From the NCBI GenBank assembly GCA_030627905.1, contig DAOVRZ010000050.1, positions 1 through 38,415 of the forward strand: a stretch of DNA of 38,415 nucleotides, written 5' to 3'. This DNA comes from JAGMES01 sp023128035 (GTDB lineage: Bacteria > Bacillota > Halanaerobiia > DY22613). The notes below the pieces were generated by a model. It did no database searches. It had not been told where the DNA came from and was given only the letters and a program-made list of their open reading frames with translations. The position numbers and the translations under genes were made by a program. Every line of letters starts with the position of its first letter. The stretch's first letter is position 1. Positions 7,625 to 15,692 of this stretch are shown here, in pieces.

Positions 7625-8539
7625 ATGTCTAATCCAAAATTCATCGTTACTTCATCACCACATGTACGTGATGTAGATACAGTATCTCGCATTATGCATA
7701 CTGTGAATCTTTCATTGATTCCAGCTTGTTTGATGGCGGTATATTATTTTAAACTTCAAGCATTTTTAGTTATTTTGACATGTGTAGTTTTTAGTGTTCT
7801 TACTGAAGCTGTTTGGCAAAAATTGAGAGGCAAACAGGTTACTATCTTTGATGGAAGTGCAATTTTAACAGGTCTTTTATTAGCATTAACTTTGCCTCCT
7901 AGAGTACCTCTTTGGATGGCTGCTTTAGGTGCCATCGTCGCGATTTCTCTAGGAAAACAAATATTTGGTGGTCTTGGTTTTAACCCATTCAATCCAGCTT
8001 TGGTGGGTCGTGCGTTTTTAATAGCCGCTTTTTCTGTAGAAATGACTAGTTGGTTTTTACCTGGAGCTGGTGTTGATGCAACTGCATCTGCTACTCCACT
8101 GGCTGGAGCAACTGTGAACTATTGGAACATGTTTATTGGTAATATTGGTGGTTCTCTTGGCGAGACTTCTGCTCTTGCTGTTATCCTTGGTGGTGCTTAT
8201 CTGATCTATAAAGGATATGTTGACTATCGAATTACTCTAGGTTATTTTGGCTCAGTAGCAGTTTTGACTGCTGTATTTGGAGCAGATCCAATTTTTCATC
8301 TTTTAGCAGGCGGTTTGATGCTGGGTGGATTTTATATGTTAACTGATATGGTAACCAGTCCAATAACCAAATTAGGACGTTGGATATATGGTATCGGTGC
8401 AGGAGTTATTTTGGTATTCATCCGTCTTTGGGGTGGATATCCAGAGGGTGTATTATTCTCCATTCTATTGATGAACATGGCAGTACCATTGTTGAATAGA
8501 TATACTCGACCTCGGACTTATGGGGAGGTGAAACGCTAA
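7625..8539 (+). CDS. rnfD: Rnf complex membrane subunit RnfD
   Basis: A 304-residue integral membrane protein with about eight to nine hydrophobic segments. It is homologous to NqrB and carries a covalently bound FMN. The SATPLAG motif (about residue 157) contains the Thr that receives FMN through a phosphoester bond. FNPFNPALVGRAF is a conserved cofactor-site stretch. The SD GAGGGGGATC is upstream, and the gene starts 20 bases after rnfC. The stop overlaps the rnfG start by one base. Confidence 0.95.
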   Translation: MSNPKFIVTSSPHVRDVDTVSRIMHTVNLSLIPACLMAVYYFKLQAFLVILTCVVFSVLTEAVWQKLRGKQVTIFDGSAILTGLLLALTLPPRVPLWMAALGAIVAISLGKQIFGGLGFNPFNPALVGRAFLIAAFSVEMTSWFLPGAGVDATASATPLAGATVNYWNMFIGNIGGSLGETSALAVILGGAYLIYKGYVDYRITLGYFGSVAVLTAVFGADPIFHLLAGGLMLGGFYMLTDMVTSPITKLGRWIYGIGAGVILVFIRLWGGYPEGVLFSILLMNMAVPLLNRYTRPRTYGEVKR

Positions 8540-9093
8540 TGAAAGAGATGTCAAGAATGATTTTGGTTTTGACAGTTATTGTGATTCTCTCAGGGTTAGT
8601 ATTGGCGTTTACCTTTAATATGACTAATGATAAAATTATTCATAATGCTGAAGTTAAAAAGCAAAACGCGATTGCAGAAGTATTACCTGGTATCGAATCA
8701 TATGAACTGAAGCAAAAGGGAGATTTCTCTTATTATCAGGGTATCGATGCAAATGGTAATCCTATCGGTATTGCCGTTGAAGCTAAAGGTGGCGGATTCC
8801 AGGGTGAGATTAAAATGATGGTAGGTTTCATTCCTACTGAAAAGAAGATCTCTGCTATTAAAATCTTAAGCCACTTGGAAACTCCTGGTTTGGGTGCACG
8901 GATTACTGAAACTGGTTTTAAATCAAACTATGAAAATAAGCCTTTTGGTAATTATTCTGTGGTGAAACGTCCTGTTGCTAATGAAATGGAAGTTGAAGCG
9001 ATTTCTGGTGCTACAATTTCTTCAGATGCGGTGACCACTATTATTCAGAATACCCTCAAAGCTGTAGAGGAAGCCTTTGGAGGTGAGTTATAA
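8539..9093 (+). CDS. rnfG: Rnf complex FMN-binding subunit RnfG
   Basis: A 184-residue protein with one N-terminal membrane helix (about residues 8-27) and an extracytoplasmic FMN-binding domain. SGATISSDAVT (about residues 156-166) has the Thr used for covalent FMN attachment by a flavin transferase (ApbE), which is not in the window. GLGARITE and the HLETPGLG loop match the family. It overlaps rnfD and rnfE by a single base on each side, so translation is tightly coupled. Confidence 0.94.
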   Translation: MKEMSRMILVLTVIVILSGLVLAFTFNMTNDKIIHNAEVKKQNAIAEVLPGIESYELKQKGDFSYYQGIDANGNPIGIAVEAKGGGFQGEIKMMVGFIPTEKKISAIKILSHLETPGLGARITETGFKSNYENKPFGNYSVVKRPVANEMEVEAISGATISSDAVTTIIQNTLKAVEEAFGGEL

Positions 9094-9689
9094 TGTCTCG
9101 TGTGCAGACTTTTACCAATGGTTTGTGGAATGAGAATCCAGTCTTTCGTCTGGTTTTAGGTATGTGTCCGACCCTAGCTGTAACTAATGCAGCTGTAAAT
9201 GGTCTTGCAATGGGTTTAGCAACATCGTTTGTTTTGATTTTCTCAGAGATTATAATCTCTTTGGCTAAGAATATAATTCCATCTAAAGTAAGAATACCAT
9301 CTTATATTATCATTGTTGCTACTTTTGTTACGATAGCAGACTATGGATTAAAAGCTTATTTTCCAGATATTGCTGAAGTATTGGGACTTTTTATACCTTT
9401 AATAGTAGTTAACTGCATCATTTTGGGACGTTTGGAGGCATTTGCTTCGAAAAATGTTCTAGGTGATTCTGTGATTGATGCTGTAGGTATGGGTTTAGGT
9501 TTTACATGGGCATTAACTTTACTTGGTTCAATTCGTGAAATTTTAGGTATGGGAACTATCTTTGGTGGAGCAATTCCTGGTTTCACATCTTGGTGGACTC
9601 CTTGGACAATTATGGTATTACCAGCGGGTGCGTTCTTAACTCTAGGAGTACTCTTAGGGGTTATGAATTATCTGACCAAGTCCAAATAG
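9093..9689 (+). CDS. rnfE: Rnf complex membrane subunit RnfE
   Basis: A 198-residue polytopic protein with six predicted membrane helices, homologous to NqrD. It forms part of the ion-conducting core with RnfA. NPVFRLVLGMCPTLAVT near the N-terminus and LIVVNCIILGRLEAFA in the middle are family signatures; the Cys residues in these two segments are the ones that hold an intramembrane Fe-S centre between RnfA and RnfE in related complexes. The start overlaps the rnfG stop. Confidence 0.94.
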   Translation: MSRVQTFTNGLWNENPVFRLVLGMCPTLAVTNAAVNGLAMGLATSFVLIFSEIIISLAKNIIPSKVRIPSYIIIVATFVTIADYGLKAYFPDIAEVLGLFIPLIVVNCIILGRLEAFASKNVLGDSVIDAVGMGLGFTWALTLLGSIREILGMGTIFGGAIPGFTSWWTPWTIMVLPAGAFLTLGVLLGVMNYLTKSK

Positions 9690-9707
9690 TGAAAGGAGGG
9701 GGAACAA

Positions 9708-10298
9708 GTGGATTATACTGTTGATCTGTTATTGATTTTTACTGCTTCTGTTCTGGTTAATAACTTTGTTTTATCCAGATTCTTAGGAATCTGTCCCTTC
9801 TTGGGGGTTTCGAAACAGGTTGAGACAGCATTTAGTATGGGTATGGCTACAACTTTTGTTATGACTTTAACAGCAATGAGTGCCTACTTTATTCAGAATT
9901 TTATTTTAGAGCCATTACATCTTGAATTTTTACAATATGTTGCGTTTATTTTGGTAATTGCTTCATTAGTACAGTTGGTTGAAATGTTCATCAAAAAGAT
10001 TAGCCCTGTTCTTTATAAGGCTTTGGGGATCTTTTTACCACTTATTACTACTAACTGTGCAATTTTGGGTTTAGCACTTCTGATCCCAATGAAAGGTTAC
10101 GATTTTATCCAAAGTACAATTTTTGGTCTTGGTGGTGGAGTAGGCTTTACTTTGGCCATTGTTCTTCTAGCTGGAATTCGGGAAAGCTTGCAGTTTGCTG
10201 ATGTTCCTGAAGCAATGAAGGGTGTTCCTTTGGCACTAATTATTGCTGGTATTATGGCCTTGGCGTTCATGGGTTTCTCTGGTCTGATTCCTATGTAA
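9708..10298 (+). CDS. rnfA: Rnf complex membrane subunit RnfA
   Basis: A 196-residue protein with six predicted membrane helices, homologous to NqrE and inverted relative to RnfE. LVNNFVLSRFLGICPFLGV and LITTNCAILGLAL carry the paired Cys residues expected to share the intramembrane Fe-S cluster with RnfE. The start is a GTG at 9708 with a strong AAAGGAGGGGG site. It is followed not directly by rnfB, as in most operons, but by a 197-base gap with a palindromic element. Confidence 0.94.
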   Translation: MDYTVDLLLIFTASVLVNNFVLSRFLGICPFLGVSKQVETAFSMGMATTFVMTLTAMSAYFIQNFILEPLHLEFLQYVAFILVIASLVQLVEMFIKKISPVLYKALGIFLPLITTNCAILGLALLIPMKGYDFIQSTIFGLGGGVGFTLAIVLLAGIRESLQFADVPEAMKGVPLALIIAGIMALAFMGFSGLIPM

Positions 10299-10319
10299 CA
10301 AAAGCTGAAACGCAGATTG

Positions 10320-10431
10320 TTTAACGACATTTCAGAAGGTGAAATTCTCCTCCGCTACAGGTGGGGGTGGAAGTCTTACAATAATTTCAAAGCTTCAGTG
10401 GGAGTTTGAATATCCTTCTGAAGTCGTTAAA
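10320..10431. repeat. Palindromic IS605-end-like element between rnfA and rnfB
   Basis: The outer arms at 10320-10339 and 10414-10431 pair over 18 bp with a two-base bulge (TTTAACGAC then TTCAGAAGG). Inside are a C-rich/G-rich block (10347-10370) and a CTTCAGTGGGAG segment that can pair with CTGAAG at 10418-10423. The same order, a pyrimidine/purine hairpin followed by a CTTCAGTGG-type hairpin, occurs at 31221-31325. I read both as relics of IS200/IS605 ends. No transposase is left. It has no T run, so it need not stop transcription into rnfB. Confidence 0.5.
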
Positions 10432-10495
10432 TTTAAGAAAAAATAACGCAGTTATTATTTCGACTTTAATTAACCAAAATAGGAGGTGACCCAAA

Positions 10496-11482
10496 GTGGC
10501 TAATATATATATATCTTCTCTTTTAAGCATGGGCGCTTTAGGTGCATTCTTTGCAACTGGCCTTGCAATTGCTTCAAAAAAATTCGCTGTTGAGGAAGAT
10601 CCTCGCATTGCAGAAATAGAAACCGCTCTACCAGGCGCTAACTGTGGTGGTTGTGGCCATCCAGGATGTAGTAGTTTTGCTAATGCAGTAGTAGCTGGAA
10701 ATGCCGATATTAACGCTTGTCCAGTAGGTGGTGCAAGTACTGCTGTACAAATTGCTAAAATCATGGGTGTTACTGCAAAAGTTGGTGAAAAATATATAGC
10801 TCAGGTTCTCTGTAAAGGTGGTATATCCCAAGCTATCCAACGTTCTGAGTATCGAGGAATTCAAAGTTGTAAAGCTGCTACTGCAGTAGGTGGAGGTAGC
10901 AAAGGCTGTCAATATGGATGTTTAGGATTTGGTGACTGTGCTGCTGTTTGTCCATTTGGTGCTATTAAAATGAGTGACGATAACTTACCTGTTGTTGACC
11001 TTGAACTCTGTACTGGTTGTGGAAAATGTGTACAAGCATGTCCAAAAGCTATTATTACTTTGGTTAGTGAATCTCGCAAGAATCATATTCGCTGTTCTGC
11101 TTATTTGAGCGGTAAAGAAGTTCGGCAGGTATGTAAAGTGGGTTGTATTGGATGTGGAATTTGTGCTAAAAACTGTCCTGTTGATGCTATCAAGATGAAA
11201 GATAATTTAGCAATTATTGATTATGATAAATGTATTAACTGTGGTATTTGTGCAGAAAAATGTCCGATGGGAACCATTGATTTTGATGGTGAAAGAGTTG
11301 AAGAGATCAAGATTAACGATAACTGCATTGGTTGTACCTTATGCGCTCGTGTTTGTCCTGTGAGCGCAATCAAGGGTGAAGTCAAAAAAATGCATGAGAT
11401 TGATCCTGAGATTTGTATCAAGTGTGGCGCTTGTTTTGAAAAGTGTAAGAAGAATGCAATTGATGTGACATATAAGAAATAG
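10496..11482 (+). CDS. rnfB: Rnf complex ferredoxin-like subunit RnfB
   Basis: A 328-residue subunit that accepts electrons from reduced ferredoxin. It has an N-terminal membrane anchor (about residues 5-25), then the NCGGCGHPGC four-Cys module typical of RnfB. A chain of ferredoxin-type motifs follows: GDCAAVC, CTGCGKCVQAC, CIGCGICAKNC, CINCGICAEKC, CIGCTLCARVC and CIKCGACFEKC. Several [4Fe-4S] clusters are therefore expected, as in the long acetogen-type RnfB. The start is a GTG at 10496 after a perfect AGGAGGTGA. It ends six bases before a strong terminator. Confidence 0.95.
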   Translation: MANIYISSLLSMGALGAFFATGLAIASKKFAVEEDPRIAEIETALPGANCGGCGHPGCSSFANAVVAGNADINACPVGGASTAVQIAKIMGVTAKVGEKYIAQVLCKGGISQAIQRSEYRGIQSCKAATAVGGGSKGCQYGCLGFGDCAAVCPFGAIKMSDDNLPVVDLELCTGCGKCVQACPKAIITLVSESRKNHIRCSAYLSGKEVRQVCKVGCIGCGICAKNCPVDAIKMKDNLAIIDYDKCINCGICAEKCPMGTIDFDGERVEEIKINDNCIGCTLCARVCPVSAIKGEVKKMHEIDPEICIKCGACFEKCKKNAIDVTYKK

Positions 11483-11483
11483 A

Positions 11484-11519
11484 AAAAAGGATGTTGGTTT
11501 TTTGCCAACATCCTTTTTT
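11484..11519. terminator. Bidirectional intrinsic terminator between rnfB and the radical SAM gene
   Basis: GGATGTTGG (11489-11497) and CCAACATCC (11505-11513) form a perfect nine-bp stem with a seven-base loop. It is flanked by A6 on the left and T7 on the right. This works for rnfB on the plus strand and for the convergent radical SAM gene on the minus strand. Confidence 0.92.
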
Positions 11520-11560
11520 AGTAGAATTTTCGCATATAAAAGTTTATATTCATTCATGTA

Positions 11561-12592
11561 TTATATCAAGTTGTTTTCGAGTTCGTATCTATGAAGGCAA
11601 AATGGATTGTCATAAAAACCACCTGTTAGAGAGTGTGCAAGAGATGAACATCCGGCACGACATAGATTACGATATTCACATTGGGCACAAAAACCAGTCA
11701 GTTTTTCAACAGTTCGTTGACGGTAAAGTTTAAAAAGTTCTGGGTCATTCCAAATCTCAATTAGTGAACGTTCACGTACATTACCTTCAACGGTTTCTGG
11801 AGTACTAATTATTGAAAGACAACCGCGAATATTTCCATTAGATTCGATTCCAAGTGCAAATCGTCCTGCAGCACAACCTGTAAAAGGTTGATCTCTAAGC
11901 ATTGGTTCGAAGGAAACAAAATAACCAATGTTGTCTCCTAAAATAACTCTCATATCCTTTTGTTTTCTAAATTCTGCTATGTATTTAGTTAGACGGTAGA
12001 CATTTTCTAAAGTCAAAGCTAACTTAGGATTATCCTGTGCATTTCCAATATCTTCAACAATTTGAACTTGCCAAAGTTTTACATCTATTTCCTTCAACAA
12101 TGTAAATAAATCTGGTATCTCATCGAGATTTATTGCTGAAACAGAAGTATTGACGCCAACTACAAAGCCCATTTCTTGTGCTTTTTTAATATTTTTAATG
12201 ATCTTATCAAAAAGTCCTGGTACTCCACGAATATGATCATGAGTTTTCTCAATGCCATCAATACTGATAAAGACTTCTTTAAGACCGAGGTTTTTTAGTT
12301 TTTGTAAATTGGTATCGTTTAGTAAAATTCCATTAGTTAATGGACCAACTTTAATACCATTATCTAACAATCTCTTTACTATTGCTTCCCAATAATGTTG
12401 TAAGAAAAACTCCCCACCGATTAAAGTGACATGTTTACATCCCAATTCTTTGAGTTCATCACAAACCTTAAGAGCTTCTTCTTTTGTTAATTCATGTTCT
12501 CTTTGACTACCAGATCTTGAGCCACAATGAATACATTTGGCATTACAAGCATTTGTAAGTTCCCAAACTATTCTCAAAGGGCGATATTTCAT
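11561..12592 (-). CDS. Radical SAM/SPASM peptide-modifying enzyme (putative)
   Basis: A 343-residue radical SAM protein with a SPASM extension. CNAKCIHC (Cys16, Cys20, Cys23) binds the SAM-cleaving [4Fe-4S] cluster. GGEFF near residue 60 corresponds to the SAM-binding GGE motif. The C-terminus has seven more cysteines (240, 258, 302, 305, 311, 315, 332) with the CAQCEYRNLCRAGC arrangement of SPASM domains, which bind auxiliary clusters and are found in PqqE, sactionine and anaerobic sulfatase maturases. There is no N-terminal peptide-binding RRE domain. A 35-codon gene lies 100 bases upstream on the same strand and is the likely substrate. AAGGAGGG precedes the start. The chemistry cannot be predicted. 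Confidence 0.85.
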   Translation of the reverse strand: MKYRPLRIVWELTNACNAKCIHCGSRSGSQREHELTKEEALKVCDELKELGCKHVTLIGGEFFLQHYWEAIVKRLLDNGIKVGPLTNGILLNDTNLQKLKNLGLKEVFISIDGIEKTHDHIRGVPGLFDKIIKNIKKAQEMGFVVGVNTSVSAINLDEIPDLFTLLKEIDVKLWQVQIVEDIGNAQDNPKLALTLENVYRLTKYIAEFRKQKDMRVILGDNIGYFVSFEPMLRDQPFTGCAAGRFALGIESNGNIRGCLSIISTPETVEGNVRERSLIEIWNDPELFKLYRQRTVEKLTGFCAQCEYRNLCRAGCSSLAHSLTGGFYDNPFCLHRYELENNLI

Positions 12593-12627
12593 TGATTGTC
12601 CCTCCTTAGACTAGTAAAGTCGTTAAA

Positions 12628-12836
12628 ATGGGGAGAAGCAAAGTTAGGTTATTCTCAAAGTATAGAAAATAGGTAAAAAAATTGATGAATAATTATTTTA
12701 CATTGATAGGATCAATAATGTCGCCAACTCCATAATCTTGATTGGATTCTCCTAATATTTCCCAATCGTAATTTGTTAAGTCCCAAAGTTTATTAATCAT
12801 CCTGTGCACCTCCTTTTAGAAGTGTCTTCTCCCCAT
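12628..12836. repeat. 11-bp inverted repeat bracketing the peptide gene
   Basis: ATGGGGAGAAG at 12628-12638 and CTTCTCCCCAT at 12826-12836 are perfect reverse complements about 190 bases apart. In the minus-strand transcript one arm lies in the 5' leader of the peptide gene. The other lies in the spacer just before the ribosome site of the radical SAM gene. They could pair in the mRNA or mark duplication/mobilisation of the peptide gene. Confidence 0.6.
12693..12800 (-). CDS. Candidate 35-residue precursor peptide of the radical SAM enzyme
   Basis: A short gene on the minus strand, with ATG at 12800 and TAA at 12693. It is preceded six bases upstream by a nine-base AAGGAGGTG ribosome site, the best in the window. 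The product has no Cys. It contains Trp6, Tyr11, Trp13 and Tyr23, seven acidic residues, and a C-terminal part with GVGDIIDP around residues 24-31. Size, position directly upstream of a SPASM enzyme, excellent ribosome site and a transporter gene next door fit a RiPP precursor. No leader/core boundary or double-Gly cleavage site is obvious. I do not recognise the family. The call is inference. Confidence 0.72.
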   Translation of the reverse strand: MINKLWDLTNYDWEILGESNQDYGVGDIIDPINVK

Positions 12837-12969
12837 ATAAATAAGGAATTCGGTACTAATAGATAAAACCCTTTTTAAAAATAGTTTATTAAACAATAAT
12901 AATAAAAAAAACTTATAAAGTTAAATTTAAGAAATTTTTAATATGATAATTGTAAGTTAGAAAATATAT

Positions 12970-12998
12970 TTGAACTTTTCTAAATCTACTGTTATAAT
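12970..12998 (+). promoter_or_regulatory. Promoter of the MFS transporter gene
   Basis: TTGAAC (12970-12975) and TATAAT (12993-12998) are 17 bases apart. Transcription should start near 13005, which rules out the upstream in-frame ATG at 13005 as the working start and supports 13047. A matching promoter for the divergent peptide gene was not clear in the AT-rich interval. Confidence 0.75.
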
Positions 12999-13046
12999 AG
13001 TTCAATGCGAATAATTATTAAGAATGATCAAAGGAGACGATATAGC

Positions 13047-14186
13047 ATGAATGAATATAGTTTGGAGATGAAAAAGGAGATTCGCTCTTTTCGCTTGTTT
13101 AATTTTATCTTTTATATGTCTTTTGCAGTTCTTGCTTTTAGAAATGTGTACTTACGAGAAGTGCTTGGAATGCCTGGAACTGAGATAGGTATAATTAATT
13201 CTATTGGGAAATTAGTAATCTTTCTAACTTTACCTCTTTGGGGTGTATTAGTTGATTTAAAGAAAGCACAGAAAAGACTATTACAACTCGCTCTTTTTGG
13301 ATCAATGGTGGTCTTTTCTTTTGTAGGGTTGGCAGATCATTTTTTAACAGTTGCATTGATGTTTGGTATGTTTTATTTCTTTCAAGGGCCAATAGTTCCA
13401 GTAACAGATAGTATAATCTTAACTGCTCTTAAAGGAAAAAGGCAGGAGTATGGCAAGATTAGACTTTTTGGATCAATAGGTTATCTTTTAGTAGTAACTT
13501 TTATAGGCCAGATTTTTTATCGGTTTGGGTTGAATAAGATATTTGTGGTGTATGCTTTAGTTCTTTTTACAACTTTAATGGTATCTATTTCCTTTCCAGT
13601 TAAGGGGAAAGGATTAAAGACTCCGAAATTAACGGATCTTAAGCTATTATTTAGAAATCGGCAATTATTATATTTTTTCATTTTTATATTTTTGATTCGT
13701 GTAACTTTAGCTACTCATTTGACATTTTTCCCAGTCTATTTTAATCAATTAGCAGATGGAAAAATAGGGCTATTAGGGTTTGCTTTAGCTCTTTGGAGTT
13801 TATCAGAAATACCGATTTTTTACGGTTTTGATCGATTTTTAAGACGGTTTAGTTATACTTCGTCCTTTATTTTAGGGACATCAATCTTTACTTTGCGTTG
13901 GATTCTCCAAGCTCGGGTTACATTACCGATCGCTTTATTGTTGGTTCAATCTTTACACGGTCTTTCTTCTGGATTAATTGTGATCGCAAGTGTGACTTTT
14001 GTAGATGAAATTGTATCAAAAGAGTTTCGAACTACCGGACAAACTTTGTTACAGACAGTTAATACTAGTATTAGTGCAATCATTGGTAATATAGTGGGAG
14101 GATATTTGTTTGAAAAGGGAGGAGCACCATTGTTGTTTAATTCATTGGCGGTAACTTCGGTTGTGGCGCTGATGTTTTTTATATAG
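13047..14186 (+). CDS. MFS transporter, divergent from the radical SAM cassette
   Basis: A 379-residue major facilitator with about twelve hydrophobic segments. It is closest in pattern to the MFS_1_like/nucleoside-proton symporter and LacY-like group. The loop GVLVDLKKAQKR between helices 2 and 3 is the usual motif A position in a degenerate form. The start at 13047 has AAGGAGA ten bases upstream. It is transcribed away from the peptide/radical SAM genes across a shared 246-base intergenic region, so export of the modified peptide is a reasonable inference, but a sugar or nucleoside substrate is equally possible from the sequence. The last predicted helix ends almost at the stop (LMFFI), so the cytoplasmic tail is missing or very short. 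Confidence 0.8.
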   Translation: MNEYSLEMKKEIRSFRLFNFIFYMSFAVLAFRNVYLREVLGMPGTEIGIINSIGKLVIFLTLPLWGVLVDLKKAQKRLLQLALFGSMVVFSFVGLADHFLTVALMFGMFYFFQGPIVPVTDSIILTALKGKRQEYGKIRLFGSIGYLLVVTFIGQIFYRFGLNKIFVVYALVLFTTLMVSISFPVKGKGLKTPKLTDLKLLFRNRQLLYFFIFIFLIRVTLATHLTFFPVYFNQLADGKIGLLGFALALWSLSEIPIFYGFDRFLRRFSYTSSFILGTSIFTLRWILQARVTLPIALLLVQSLHGLSSGLIVIASVTFVDEIVSKEFRTTGQTLLQTVNTSISAIIGNIVGGYLFEKGGAPLLFNSLAVTSVVALMFFI

Positions 14187-14240
14187 AATGGAAAAGATAT
14201 TATTGTAGTTCTACAAAAGTCTAGTAAGGAGATAGGTTTT

Positions 14241-14945
14241 ATGAGAAGAAAAGAACTTTATATTCAAAATCTCTTTGACTCAATAGCTAAATATTACGAC
14301 ATAGCAAACACATTTCTCTCATTTGGACGTGACCGCTATTGGCGACGATTCACCGCTCAAATTGTTAAAGATAGTGATGCAAAAGAAATAATAGACCTTT
14401 GCACCGGAACTGGAAAACTCTCCCTGTCCATTGCCCAGAAAATACCTGATTCAAAAATCATCGGTCTTGATTTTAGTAAAGAAATGCTGGAACAGGGAAA
14501 GAAGAATCTGCTGAATTTTCCAAACAGAGAACAGATAACGTTCCAATATGGTAACGCAATGAAGATTCCTTTTGAAGATGACAAATTTGACTGTGCTACC
14601 ATGGCATTTAGTTTACGAAATGTAGATGACATTTTTACTGCGTTAAGTGAAATGAAGCGAGTGGTTTGTTCTCATGGAGTAGTAATCTCGTTGGAACTCT
14701 CAAAACCTGAAAACCCTTTATTTAGAAGTATTTATTATACTTATTTTTATCATTTATTACCAAGTTTAGGAGAGTTAATCAGTAGAGAGAAAGACCCCTA
14801 TAATTATCTTCCCGATTCCTTAACCCACTTCCCTGATCGTTTCCAACTTGAAGAAATTTTTAGAAAGATTGGATTAAAAAAAGTGAGAAGCTATCCGTTA
14901 ACAGGTGGGATTGTTGCTTTACATGTAGGAGAAAAAGAGAAGTAG
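14241..14945 (+). CDS. ubiE: UbiE/COQ5-type class I methyltransferase
   Basis: A 234-residue SAM-dependent methyltransferase of the UbiE/MenG family, which C-methylates demethylmenaquinone. The SAM-binding motif I is DLCTGTGKLS (about residues 51-60), followed by GLDFSKEML. AFSLRNVDD is the post-II segment and RYWRRFTAQ near the N-terminus is the family's first signature. AAGGAGATAGG precedes the start. No other menaquinone genes are in view, and the next locus is a decayed heme operon, so the real acceptor could be something other than a quinone. Confidence in the family is high, in the substrate low. Confidence 0.8.
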   Translation: MRRKELYIQNLFDSIAKYYDIANTFLSFGRDRYWRRFTAQIVKDSDAKEIIDLCTGTGKLSLSIAQKIPDSKIIGLDFSKEMLEQGKKNLLNFPNREQITFQYGNAMKIPFEDDKFDCATMAFSLRNVDDIFTALSEMKRVVCSHGVVISLELSKPENPLFRSIYYTYFYHLLPSLGELISREKDPYNYLPDSLTHFPDRFQLEEIFRKIGLKKVRSYPLTGGIVALHVGEKEK

Positions 14946-15022
14946 TATGGAAAATTTTTTTGTTATATGTTATGATAAGACTTGAATTATAATGAATGTG
15001 AAAGCCTAGAGGGAGTGGGAAT

Positions 15023-15692
15023 ATGGGACTTTTTTTATTGGGAGCAAATTATAAATCAGCATCCCTTGAATTGCGTGAAAAGATGGCTTTGACTAATCGA
15101 GAGATTGGAGAGATGATCCAATATTTTTGTTTAGAAGAAGGGATTTCGGAAACAATTATTCTTACAACATGTAATCGAACAGAGTTATATTTCTTACTTA
15201 AAGATTTAAATGTTGAAAAACTAATCTGGAGATGGTTAGAGGAACGCACTGATATAAAAAAAGATGATCTTCATGAATATGTCTATACATATAAGGATTT
15301 AGAGGTTGTAAACCATTTATATAGAGTGGTATCAGGAATGGATTCGATGGTATTGGGTGAAGAACAGATTCTTGGTCAAGTTAGAGAAGCATAACTTCTG
15401 AGGATTTAGAATTTCGGTTAAAGAGTAATCAGCGACCATTATTGCTTATAGATATTGCTGCTCCGAGAGATGTTGATCCTTCATTGCATCTTTCTAATGT
15501 GAAGGTATATAATATAGACGATTTACAGCAGATTGCCGTGGAATGGCTTCATAAAGGCTATAAAGATGAGATAAATCTTGCTCAGAAATTGATCCACACA
15601 GAAGAGGTGAAGTTTGAGCATTGGTTACGAATTCGTGAAGTTTAACCGATTATTAAAGCATTACGAGAAAAAGCAGAAATGATTCGTTACAG
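15023..15692 (+). pseudogene. hemA: hemA (glutamyl-tRNA reductase), internally deleted
   Basis: Residues 1-123 are a normal HemA N-terminus, including TTCNRTE with the catalytic Cys and SGMDSMVLGEEQILGQVREA. The frame then stops at 15392-15394. In another frame the C-terminal part resumes directly with ITSEDLEFRL, RPLLLIDIAAPRDVDP and a helical segment ending FEHWLRIREV. This means roughly 115-120 residues of the NADPH-binding domain (about 350 bases) were deleted with a frameshift. A further stop (TAA, 15643-15645) interrupts the dimerisation helix at the conserved V-V-P position, and the gene ends abruptly at about 15692. The product cannot be active. Confidence 0.88.
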
